A DNA stretch of 64,000 nucleotides from an uncultured Lachnospiraceae bacterium (GTDB taxonomy: Bacteria; Bacillota; Clostridia; Lachnospirales; Lachnospiraceae): assembly GCA_934401915.1 (NCBI GenBank), contig CAKRSV010000006.1, positions 124,001 to 188,000 of the forward strand, in the 5' to 3' direction. The notes beneath the pieces are model-generated. The model saw only the letters and a list, made by a program, of their open reading frames with translations. It did not search any database and had not been told where the DNA came from. Shown here one piece after another: positions 1 through 7,438 of the stretch; within the stretch, counting starts at the first letter, position 1; each line of letters starts with the position of its first letter. Position numbers and translations under genes: made by a program.

Positions 1-528
1 CTCTGTCTCAACAAAGGTAAATCCATTGATTCTGGAAATGATCTTTGCAGCGTCTTTTCCAAGACCGTTCAGGATAACTCTTAAGGGTTTCTGACGAACC
101 TTGTTTGCCTTCTCTGCGATACCGATCGCGCCCTCTGCTGCTGCGAAGGACTCATGACCAGCCAGAAATGCGAAACAGTCTGTCTCTTCCTCAAGAAGCA
201 TCTTTCCTAAGTTACCGTGACCAAGACCAACCTTACGGGTGTCTGCAACGGATCCGGGAATACAGAATGCCTGAAGACCTTCACCGATTGCTGCCGCAGC
301 CTCAGATGCCTTCTTGCATCCCTTCTTGATTGCGATTGCAGCACCTACTGTATAAGCCCAGCAAGCGTTCTCGAAGCAGATAGGCTGAATCTTCTTAACC
401 TGCTCATATACGTCAAGGCCAGCATCTTTTGTGATTTTCTCAGCTTCTTCGATAGAAGAAATGCCATAACTGTTTAATACGGAATTGATCTTGTCAATTC
501 TTCTTTCATATGATTCAAATAAAGCCAT
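1..528 (-). CDS. GGGtGRT family protein, C-terminal part cut by window edge
   Basis: The minus-strand frame starts at an ATG at 526-528 and runs open to the window edge, giving 176 residues with no stop, so the 3' end is missing. An AGGAGG ribosome site lies just upstream (about 533-547), which fixes the start. The protein begins MALFESYERRIDKIN. It has an alanine/glycine-rich middle with the segment VGLGHGNLGKM and a later AGHESFAAAEGAIGIAEKAN stretch, which matches my recall of the GGGtGRT protein family. No catalytic role is established for that family. It lies 30 bp after a NifU-like scaffold gene on the same strand. That pairing is commonly seen in clostridia and suggests a job in iron-sulfur or metal handling, but this is inference. 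Confidence 0.75.
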   Translation of the reverse strand, partial: MALFESYERRIDKINSVLNSYGISSIEEAEKITKDAGLDVYEQVKKIQPICFENACWAYTVGAAIAIKKGCKKASEAAAAIGEGLQAFCIPGSVADTRKVGLGHGNLGKMLLEEETDCFAFLAGHESFAAAEGAIGIAEKANKVRQKPLRVILNGLGKDAAKIISRINGFTFVETE

Positions 529-558
529 CTTATCTTTTCCTCCTGTTTCTTTTTCGGA

Positions 559-1251
559 CTACTCGCATCTGGGATCGATAATCTTAACAGCATCATCTAC
601 ACGGCCATACTGACCACATGCCTTATCGTATGCTGTTTTCGGATCATCACCTTTTTTGATGAAGTCTGTCATTTTACCAAGGCTTACAAACTTGTAACCG
701 ATAATCTCATCGTTTGCATCGAGTGCGATACCTGTAACATATCCTTCAGCCATTTCAAGGTAACGAGGACCTTTTTTCAGAGTACCATACATAGTACCAA
801 CCTGGCTTCTTAAGCCTTTTCCTAAATCCTCCAGACCTGCACCGATCGGAAGTCCTTCCTCGGAGAAAGCAGACTGTGTACGACCATATACGATCTGTAA
901 GAACAGCTCTCTCATTGCTGTGTTGATCGCGTCGCAGACAAGGTCTGTATTGAGCGCTTCCATAACAGTCAGACCCGGAAGGATCTCAGCTGCCATAGCT
1001 GCGGAGTGTGTCATACCGGAGCATCCGATCGTCTCAACCAGAGCTTCCTGAATGATACCCTCTTTTACATTCAGAGTCAGCTTACATGCGCCCTGCTGAG
1101 GAGCACACCAGCCGACACCGTGTGTCAAACCGGAAATATCTTTTACTTCTTTTGCCTGCACCCATTTTGCTTCTTCTGGGATAGGAGCACAGCCATGATG
1201 AACGCCCTGTGCTACTGTACACATTTCTTCAACTTCTTTTGAATAAATCAT
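559..1251 (-). CDS. NifU-like iron-sulfur cluster assembly scaffold protein
   Basis: A 230-residue protein. I start it at the ATG 1249-1251 because AAGGAG sits 7 bases upstream. An in-frame start 20 codons further out has no ribosome site and lies in the promoter region. The middle resembles the NifU/IscU N-terminal fold. It has a GWCAPQQGAC segment near residues 47-56, then a GCSGMTHSAA motif like the GCGA helix of IscU, and further single cysteines at VCDAI, KACGQ and RCE near the C-terminus. The Cys spacing is not that of classical IscU, so a specialised scaffold or metal-binding role is likelier than housekeeping Fe-S assembly. It is the first gene of a pair with the GGGtGRT gene and is insulated from the upstream ABC operon by the terminator at 1345-1373. 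Confidence 0.75.
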   Translation of the reverse strand: MIYSKEVEEMCTVAQGVHHGCAPIPEEAKWVQAKEVKDISGLTHGVGWCAPQQGACKLTLNVKEGIIQEALVETIGCSGMTHSAAMAAEILPGLTVMEALNTDLVCDAINTAMRELFLQIVYGRTQSAFSEEGLPIGAGLEDLGKGLRSQVGTMYGTLKKGPRYLEMAEGYVTGIALDANDEIIGYKFVSLGKMTDFIKKGDDPKTAYDKACGQYGRVDDAVKIIDPRCE

Positions 1252-1344
1252 GTGATAACTCCTTTCGATTATGTAGATATTATTTGCTAACAGACCAGTG
1301 TAGTCTGTCATAACCGCTGTTCCTATTCTCTCATATTGTCGAAA

Positions 1345-1373
1345 AAAAATCTAGTCCCTAAGACTAGATTTTT
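1345..1373 (-). terminator. Rho-independent terminator after the ABC importer operon
   Basis: Perfect 12-bp inverted repeat AAAAATCTAGTC / GACTAGATTTTT with a 5-base loop. On the minus strand it is followed by a run of T (the A-run at 1342-1349 on the plus strand). It lies 33 bp past the stop of the ATPase gene ending at 1407. Confidence 0.85.
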
Positions 1374-1406
1374 CTTCTTGTTCTTTATTTTGTACGTTCT
1401 TTTTTT

Positions 1407-2210
1407 CTATCCGAGCATCATTCGGTCATTGGCAAATTCTCCGCCGCTCGCTTCCTCAAATTTCTTGAGCAGATCTGATACGTGAAGGCTCTTTTTCTCC
1501 TCGCCGCTGACGTCGTAGATCACTCTTCCTTCGTGCATCATGATCAGACGGTTGCCGTGGGCGATCGCGTCCTTCATATTGTGCGTTACCATCATGGCTG
1601 TCAGTCCATTCTCCGCGATGATCTTGTCGGAAAGGGCAAGCACCTTTGCTGCAGTCTTGGGATCCAGCGCTGCGGTGTGCTCATCGAGCAGCAGAAGCTC
1701 CGGCTTTTGCAGGGATGCCATCAGAAGGGTTACTGCCTGTCTCTGTCCTCCGGACAGCAGTCCAACCTTCGAAGTCAGTCTGTCCTCCAGACCGAGCTCC
1801 AGTGTCCCGAGCATCTGTCTGTATTTTTCACGCTCTGCTTTGGTGACGCCCCATTTCAGGTTTCTCCGTTTTCCTCTTCTTGCCGCGATCGCCATATTTT
1901 CTTCGATGGACATGGTCGCCGCTGTTCCGGTCATCGGATCCTGGAACACTCTTCCGAGAAACTTCGCCCGCTTATGCTCTGGCAGTCCGGTCACATCGTT
2001 TCCGCCAATGATGATGGAGCCGCTGTCTATCGGCCACACGCCTGCCACAGCGTTAAGAGTCGTCGATTTGCCGGCGCCGTTTCCGCCGATGATCGTGACG
2101 AAATCCCCTTCGTTGAGGAGCAGGTTCACACCATCCAGCGCAACCTTCTCATTGATCGTGCCGGGATTGAACGTTTTATGCACATCTTTGATCTCCAATG
2201 CGTAAGCCAT
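1407..2210 (-). CDS. ABC importer ATP-binding protein (TrpXYZ/ABC_sub_bind class)
   Basis: A 267-residue nucleotide-binding subunit. Walker A is GGNGAGKS near residues 42-49. The Q-loop region reads GRVFQDP, the signature is LLSGGQRQA, and Walker B is LLLLDEH followed by TAALDPKT. The switch His is in VTHNMKDA. The FVTIIGGNGAGKSTTLNAVAG style matches the ATPases that pair with ABC_sub_bind substrate proteins (COG1101-like), some of which carry tryptophan or related solutes. The ATG overlaps the permease stop by one base (TAATG), so translation is probably coupled. It is the last gene of a substrate-binder, permease, ATPase operon. The exact substrate cannot be read from the sequence. Confidence 0.9.
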   Translation of the reverse strand: MAYALEIKDVHKTFNPGTINEKVALDGVNLLLNEGDFVTIIGGNGAGKSTTLNAVAGVWPIDSGSIIIGGNDVTGLPEHKRAKFLGRVFQDPMTGTAATMSIEENMAIAARRGKRRNLKWGVTKAEREKYRQMLGTLELGLEDRLTSKVGLLSGGQRQAVTLLMASLQKPELLLLDEHTAALDPKTAAKVLALSDKIIAENGLTAMMVTHNMKDAIAHGNRLIMMHEGRVIYDVSGEEKKSLHVSDLLKKFEEASGGEFANDRMMLG

Positions 2211-3151
2211 TATTTTGCCACCCCTTTCTTCTTTCCATATTTACCCTTGAGATAAGGGATCGACAGGAATATTGCCACGACGATCGCTGAGAACAGCTTC
2301 ATATCGTCTGAAGGCATCTTCAGCCAGAGTACAAAGGCAATGACAATATAGTACAGGATCGCGCCACAGATAACAGAGATCATCGTGTAAGCGAACGCGA
2401 TCTTCTTTCCTGCGCACAGCTTTCCAAAAAGGACTTCTCCTATGATGACTGCCGCAAGACCGATGACGATCGCTCCTCTTCCCATGTTGACATCCGCCGC
2501 GCCCTGGTACTGTGCATACAGACCGCCGCACAGTCCTACCAGACCGTTGGAGATCATCAGCGCGAGCACTGTGTGAAAATTCGTGTTAATTCCCTGCGCC
2601 TTGGCCATGCTCTTGTTACATCCAGTCGCACGGATCGCCTGTCCCTGCTCTGTTCCAAAATAGCAGTACAGGATCGCAACCAGAACCAGACAGCCGACGA
2701 TCACGCCGCCGTAAAAGCCGATCTTCGTCGACGTCTCCCCGGATATATAACGGAGGGATACTACCAGATGATACTGATCTACATTGATCGCCTGATTCGA
2801 CTTTCCCATGATATTCAGATTGATGGAATAAAGGGATATCTGCGTCAGGATACTGGACAGGATCCCCGGGATCCCAAGCGCCGTATGCAGAAGTCCGGTG
2901 ATCATTCCGGCCAGCATACCCACTCCGAACGCCGCCAGAAGCGAAATCCACGGATTGACTCCCGCACGGATCAGCATAACAGCCGTCGCTCCTCCTGTCG
3001 CAAGAGAACCGTCGACTGTCAGATCGGCGAAATCCAGCAGACGGAATGTAATGTACACGCCGATCGCCATGATTCCCCAGATCAGTCCCTGCGCCACCGC
3101 ACCCGGCATCGCTCTGAATAAGGACAAAGGATTTAGTGTTAGTAGTATCAT
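2210..3151 (-). CDS. ABC importer permease (BPD_transp_2-like)
   Basis: A 313-residue polytopic membrane protein with about eight or nine hydrophobic segments. It has a glycine-rich FADLTVDGSLATGGA stretch and a GLAAVIIGEVLFG stretch, both typical of the LivH/COG4120 permease group that works with ABC_sub_bind proteins. The start ATG at 3151 has a GGAGG ten bases upstream. It sits between the substrate-binding lipoprotein gene and the ATPase gene on the same strand, so it is the membrane channel of this importer. It acts in the cytoplasmic membrane. The substrate is unknown; amino-acid-like compounds are most likely by family. Confidence 0.9.
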   Translation of the reverse strand: MILLTLNPLSLFRAMPGAVAQGLIWGIMAIGVYITFRLLDFADLTVDGSLATGGATAVMLIRAGVNPWISLLAAFGVGMLAGMITGLLHTALGIPGILSSILTQISLYSINLNIMGKSNQAINVDQYHLVVSLRYISGETSTKIGFYGGVIVGCLVLVAILYCYFGTEQGQAIRATGCNKSMAKAQGINTNFHTVLALMISNGLVGLCGGLYAQYQGAADVNMGRGAIVIGLAAVIIGEVLFGKLCAGKKIAFAYTMISVICGAILYYIVIAFVLWLKMPSDDMKLFSAIVVAIFLSIPYLKGKYGKKKGVAK

Positions 3152-3214
3152 CTTGTTGAACCCTCCATAAATAAAACTCTTCTCTCTTTGTGTGTATCTG
3201 CTAAATCAAAGATA

Positions 3215-3235
3215 AGGGGTGACAAAGTCACCCCT
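3215..3235 (-). other. Intercistronic stem-loop between binding-protein and permease genes
   Basis: Perfect 9-bp stem AGGGGTGAC / GTCACCCCT with a 3-base loop, located 16 bp past the binding-protein stop. The bases after it on the minus strand are TTATCTTTGATTT rather than a strong T-run. It looks like a partial terminator or mRNA-protecting hairpin that would keep binding-protein message in excess. Confidence 0.7.
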
Positions 3236-3250
3236 GTAAGAACCTGACGC

Positions 3251-4318
3251 TTACTCTGCAGCGATCGCTACATAATCTTCGGGTACTGTAATGCCAAGAG
3301 CACTGCAGATTGCTTCGTTATACTCTTTGGTAACCTGCGGAGCATACTTGACATCCATATCTGTGATATCTGCTCCGTTTGCAAGGATATCATATGCCAT
3401 CTCACCAGCGGTATATCCGATATCGTAGTAACTGATGGAAAGTGTTGCCACGCCGCAGCCTGCACAGATACCTTCCTCACCGGCGATGATCGGTACGCCT
3501 GCCGGCTGTGCTACGTTGTTGATCGTCTCGGTGTTGGCAGCCATCGTGTTATCCGTAGGGATATAGAGAACATCGCAAGCCTCAACTGCGCTGGTCATAA
3601 CTGCCTGAATTTCGTTGGAATCTGCTGCGGAAAACTCTTCCCATGCAATGCCGTCTGCATCCAGATAGCTTTCAAACATCTGTGCCTGGTATACGGAGTT
3701 TGCCTCTGCGGAACAGTAAATGATGCCGACCTTCTGTACATCCGGGAACAGCTCCTTGAGCATCTTCTCCTGCTCGTCGAGCGGAGCCAGATCGGAAGTA
3801 CCGGATACATTGGTTCCAGTCTTTCCTGTCCAGTCGGAAATATCCAGTGCCGTTGCAAAATCGGTAACGGATGTTCCGAGGATCGGGATGGTGTTGGTTG
3901 CTGCTGCAGCCGCCTGAAGCGGTGCTGTTGCGTTGGCAAGGATCAGATCCACATCATCGGCAACGAACTGGGTACAGATCGTTGCGCAGTTGGTCTGCTC
4001 GCCCTGTGCATTCTGGAAATCAAAGGTTACATTTTCTTCTCCGAGCTTCTCTACCAGGGCGTCTTCAAATCCCTGTGTGGCAGCATCCAGAGCTGCGTGC
4101 TCAAGAAGCTGGCAGATACCGATCTTATAGACCTTGTCTCCTGCCGCGGTATCCTCTGCTGCTGTGTCTTCTGCCGCTTCTGCCGTTTCGTCTGCGGTCT
4201 CCGTTGTCTCTGCCGTATCTGCTGCAGAATCTGTCGTTGTCTCAGCGGATCCACAGCCTGCCAGCATGGAGACAGTCATCGCTGTTGCCATGAGTGTTGC
4301 AAATACTTTCTTTTTCAT
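3251..4318 (-). CDS. ABC importer substrate-binding lipoprotein (ABC_sub_bind family)
   Basis: A 355-residue exported protein. The N-terminus is a lipoprotein signal peptide: MKKK, a hydrophobic core, then the lipobox LAGC with the lipidated Cys near residue 22. An acidic, threonine/alanine-rich linker follows to about residue 60. The mature domain begins YKIGICQLLEHAALD and contains LILANATAPLQAA, GTSVTDFATALD, VGIIYCSAEANS and DVLYIPTDNTMA, all characteristic of the ABC_sub_bind family (COG2984, TrpX-like). It would sit on the outer face of the membrane and deliver a solute to the permease encoded next. GAGGAG lies just before the ATG. It is the first gene of the operon, behind the promoter at 4444-4472 and a leader of roughly 120 nt. 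Confidence 0.93.
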   Translation of the reverse strand: MKKKVFATLMATAMTVSMLAGCGSAETTTDSAADTAETTETADETAEAAEDTAAEDTAAGDKVYKIGICQLLEHAALDAATQGFEDALVEKLGEENVTFDFQNAQGEQTNCATICTQFVADDVDLILANATAPLQAAAAATNTIPILGTSVTDFATALDISDWTGKTGTNVSGTSDLAPLDEQEKMLKELFPDVQKVGIIYCSAEANSVYQAQMFESYLDADGIAWEEFSAADSNEIQAVMTSAVEACDVLYIPTDNTMAANTETINNVAQPAGVPIIAGEEGICAGCGVATLSISYYDIGYTAGEMAYDILANGADITDMDVKYAPQVTKEYNEAICSALGITVPEDYVAIAAE

Positions 4319-4443
4319 AATGCTCCTCGTTTCTGCGCACGTTCTTCAAGATACGGGCCTGTGCCACGCGCGCTCGGACACAATACTGACGCCCGCCGTT
4401 TGCTCACACGATTTAACGTGGTAAAGCAACTTACTTCTTTAAA

Positions 4444-4472
4444 AATATACACGAAAACAGAGCATCCGTCAA
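4444..4472 (-). promoter_or_regulatory. Sigma-A type promoter of the ABC importer operon
   Basis: On the minus strand: TTGACG, 17-base spacer, TATATT. The -35 hexamer directly abuts the stop codon of the upstream cyclase gene (4473-4475). Confidence 0.7.
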
Positions 4473-6677
4473 CTATCCGATAAAATATTCCGAAATATCG
4501 ATGGCGCTGACCAGTGCAAGCCGGTTGTCCTCTTTGTGCTCGAGCCAGCTTGCGCTGCATCTGCTCCAGCAGCGGAGCGAATAATTAAACATCTCCTCCG
4601 TGCAGCGGCTGTGCGGATCTTTGGGATCCAGCTTCTTTAAGATACAGTTCTCGCATGGACTGTCCCTGTGCTGCAGCGCCTTGTAGCAAATGTCGCCGAT
4701 CTTGACCTCCGGCGTCTTCATCAGCACCTTCTTATTGATAAAGCTGATCGCATAGGTGTCCTCGTTGATGATATAGATATAGTTGTCCATATTGTCAAAG
4801 ACGGCGATCTGTGTCACGAAATCCTGCAGTCTGTCCATCAGGCCGATCTGCAGTACGTGCGCCTCAATGATCCGCAGAAGGGAACGGATCTCTTCCATCT
4901 CGCCCTCCGGGAATTCCATCTGCACGTCCTCATGGTTTTCAAAGACGATCGCACCCTTGAACTGTCCCTGTACCGTGACCGGATAATAGAGCATGCTCCT
5001 TATCCCTTCTGCCTGCAGATAGTCATGCAGTTCATTCGCCGGCAGATCATAGTCGTGGATGATCGCAAAGTTCTTGTAGGATTCATAGAGCACTTCGCTG
5101 ACGATCCTGCGGAGCTCATAGTGTTCCTGACTCTCCTTGCCCATCTCGTATCCGTCCGCTGCGAAGAATACATTTTTCAGATCCGCAAGCTCCTCGTTTC
5201 CGCAAAGATACGCCCGGTGGAACTTGTAGCGTGAGATCATCAGCTCCATGGAGGATTTGAGCGCGGATTCTACCTGCTTGTCCTCGAAAAGGATCTGCAT
5301 CACAAGATCCTCGATATTCTTATTCATCTCCATACCTCTGTCCGGATTGTAGACAGAGTCCCTGCGGTTTGCATGGTACGCCATCGTGGTCGCCGCATCG
5401 TAGATCCGGTAGCCGTTCTTTCCGTTCGCCTTCGCCGTGTAGACCGCTTTATCCGCCTTGTTAAACAGCTCTTCGTACACGGTTCCGTGATACGGGTAGA
5501 TCGCCACGCCGATACTACAGGTCACATTGATGACCGCATCGCCGTTTGGCAGCTTGAAATCCAGCTTATTGACTACCTTGGTCGCCAGAATATCTGCGTT
5601 GGATATAGAATTTAAATTCTGCATATATACAACGAACTCGTCGCCGCCGATCCTTCCGACGATGTCGCCGCCCTTGAAAATGCTGCTGAGCGCAGCGGCG
5701 GTATCCACCAGCACCTTATCCCCCTGGGCATGACCAAGCGTATCGTTGACCGTCTTGAAATTGTCCAGATCGATGATCATCAGGGCGTTCAGTCCATCTC
5801 CCTTGCACTCGGCTATGGCGTTCTCGATCAGCTGGACCGTCGCCCCTTTATTGTACAGCCCGGTCAGAGCGTCCTTCTCCGCCCGAAGCAGCAGATCCAG
5901 CTCCTTGAGCTTTCTTTCATGGATATTGAGCATTCTTCCGACAATACGCGTCACATACCCCTCCGAACCCAGAAGGGAGGTTAAGTTTGCCTGATACCAT
6001 CTATAACCTTTTTCAAAGCGGTTCGTCCGGAACTCTACCGAATCGTGCTTGGGAGACTTCAAAAGTCCCTCCAGGACATTGCGGTAACATTCCCTGTCCT
6101 CCGCCGCCATTTTGTCTCCGGTGAAATTTTGCAGATAACGGTTCAGGATAATGTCCTTATCCGAGCTGTAGCCAACCGCAGAGGTCTTGATGATCAGCAC
6201 ATCTGTCTTGGCATTATAGTCAATGATCTTTTCACCCTCTGCCTCGGAGAGGATGTGCAGACGCTCCGCCTGCTGTCGCAGCTCCTCTTCGATGCTCTTG
6301 CGCTCCGTGATGTCCTGAATGACCGCCAGTATGATCTCTTTGCCGCCCTCTCTGGAATACAGATTTCCCTGCGCATGAAGCCATCTGAGTCCGCCGCTTC
6401 CGGTAACGGTACGGAATTCCACCTCCACGGAACCGTTATCCTGAAGCACCTCGTCGATCGCATGCTCAAACACCGGCAGATCATCCGGGATCAGACTCCT
6501 TCTGACGTCCTGAAAGAATTTCATGCCCTGTGTTCTGGAGTAGCCGAGCATCCGGAAGAATCCTTCGTTGATGAAAAACGGAGTCAGCTTTCCCCTCTCA
6601 TGCTCCATGAAGCAAATGCCGGTTATCATGTTGTCAATCATTGAACTGAAGTTTTCCAGATTTAAATCCTTAACCAT
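4473..6677 (-). CDS. Diguanylate cyclase with PAS sensors, GAF-like domain and Cys-rich C-terminus
   Basis: A 734-residue soluble protein. It has an N-terminal PAS domain (about 8-125, ending in the PAC-like VIQDITERK) and a second PAS-like domain (about 145-255). The GGDEF domain (about 260-420) has an intact GGDEF at 344-348 and DLDNFKTVND. A GAF-like region follows (about 450-620), then a last PAS-like segment rich in cysteine (DICYKAL, SPCENCILKKL, SRC, RCWSRC). It should make c-di-GMP from two GTP. The product-inhibition site is KGGD (335-338) instead of RxxD, so feedback inhibition may be weak. No membrane segment is seen, so inputs are probably cytoplasmic. It is the last gene of the run that starts at 12583, 26 bp after the beta-helix gene. 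Confidence 0.9.
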   Translation of the reverse strand: MVKDLNLENFSSMIDNMITGICFMEHERGKLTPFFINEGFFRMLGYSRTQGMKFFQDVRRSLIPDDLPVFEHAIDEVLQDNGSVEVEFRTVTGSGGLRWLHAQGNLYSREGGKEIILAVIQDITERKSIEEELRQQAERLHILSEAEGEKIIDYNAKTDVLIIKTSAVGYSSDKDIILNRYLQNFTGDKMAAEDRECYRNVLEGLLKSPKHDSVEFRTNRFEKGYRWYQANLTSLLGSEGYVTRIVGRMLNIHERKLKELDLLLRAEKDALTGLYNKGATVQLIENAIAECKGDGLNALMIIDLDNFKTVNDTLGHAQGDKVLVDTAAALSSIFKGGDIVGRIGGDEFVVYMQNLNSISNADILATKVVNKLDFKLPNGDAVINVTCSIGVAIYPYHGTVYEELFNKADKAVYTAKANGKNGYRIYDAATTMAYHANRRDSVYNPDRGMEMNKNIEDLVMQILFEDKQVESALKSSMELMISRYKFHRAYLCGNEELADLKNVFFAADGYEMGKESQEHYELRRIVSEVLYESYKNFAIIHDYDLPANELHDYLQAEGIRSMLYYPVTVQGQFKGAIVFENHEDVQMEFPEGEMEEIRSLLRIIEAHVLQIGLMDRLQDFVTQIAVFDNMDNYIYIINEDTYAISFINKKVLMKTPEVKIGDICYKALQHRDSPCENCILKKLDPKDPHSRCTEEMFNYSLRCWSRCSASWLEHKEDNRLALVSAIDISEYFIG

Positions 6678-6703
6678 ATCCCTGTATCTCCGAAGTCTGT
6701 CTT

Positions 6704-7384
6704 TTATCTGCTTTCCTTCTGTACGATCTCGCCCTGTTTCTTATAGATGCTCTGTGCCGGTATAAAGCCCCGCACCATCGAGGTCGGATATACGTTGGCA
6801 TATTTTCCGATCACGGTTCCCGGATTCAGCACGCTGTTGCAGCCTACCTCTACCTGATCGCCAAGCATGGCTCCGAATTTTTTCAGTCCTGTCTCGCACT
6901 GTTCTTCCCCGGCGCGAACGATGACCAGCGTCTTGTCGCTCTTTACATTGGAAGTGATCGAACCGGCTCCCATATGTGCCTTATAGCCGAGGATACTGTC
7001 TCCGACGTAATTGTAATGAGGCACCTGCACCTTGTTAAAGAGAATGACATTTTTCAGCTCGGTGGAGTTGCCGACTACCGCTCCTTTTCCCACGATAGCA
7101 TTGCCTCTGATGAAAGCGCAGTGTCTGACCTCCGCCTCCTCGTCAATGATCGCCGGTCCGTTGATATATGCGCTCGGGAACACCTTCGCCGACTTTGCGA
7201 TCCAGACATTCTCGCCTCTCTTTTCATACTTATCTTCCGGAAGCGTATTGCCGAGCTTCACGATAAACTCGCCGATCTTCGGAAGCAGCTCCCACGGGTA
7301 GATTGCTCCGTCGAACAGCTCTGCCGCGATCGTCTCCTCCAGTGTGTACAATTCGCGGATCGTCGTATTTTGTAATCCTGCCAT
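6704..7384 (-). CDS. Left-handed beta-helix protein (GlmU C-terminal-like; acyltransferase or sugar-nucleotide related)
   Basis: A 226-residue protein. An N-terminal helical part (about 1-55) is followed by hexapeptide repeats from about residue 65, such as VWIAKSAKVFPSAYINGPAIIDEEA, AFIRGNAIVGKGAVVGNSTELKNVILF and SVLNPGTVIGKYANVYPTSMVRG (quoted as separate short pieces of the repeat series). The NYVGDSILGYKAHMGAGSITSN stretch resembles the acetyltransferase half of GlmU. There is no pyrophosphorylase half, so the reaction is uncertain; an acetyl or acyl transfer to a sugar is plausible. AAAGGTGG precedes the ATG. The gene lies between topB and the cyclase with short gaps, so it probably shares their transcript. 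Confidence 0.75.
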   Translation of the reverse strand: MAGLQNTTIRELYTLEETIAAELFDGAIYPWELLPKIGEFIVKLGNTLPEDKYEKRGENVWIAKSAKVFPSAYINGPAIIDEEAEVRHCAFIRGNAIVGKGAVVGNSTELKNVILFNKVQVPHYNYVGDSILGYKAHMGAGSITSNVKSDKTLVIVRAGEEQCETGLKKFGAMLGDQVEVGCNSVLNPGTVIGKYANVYPTSMVRGFIPAQSIYKKQGEIVQKESR

Positions 7385-7438
7385 ATCTGTTTTCCACCTT
7401 TCCTGACCGTCCCTGTGCCATGCGCCCAGGGCAGCCCT

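Noticed and set aside
4319..4443. Leader of the TrpXYZ-like importer considered as a T-box or attenuator
   Set aside because: No GGTGG T-box motif, specifier loop or terminator hairpin was found in the roughly 120-nt leader.
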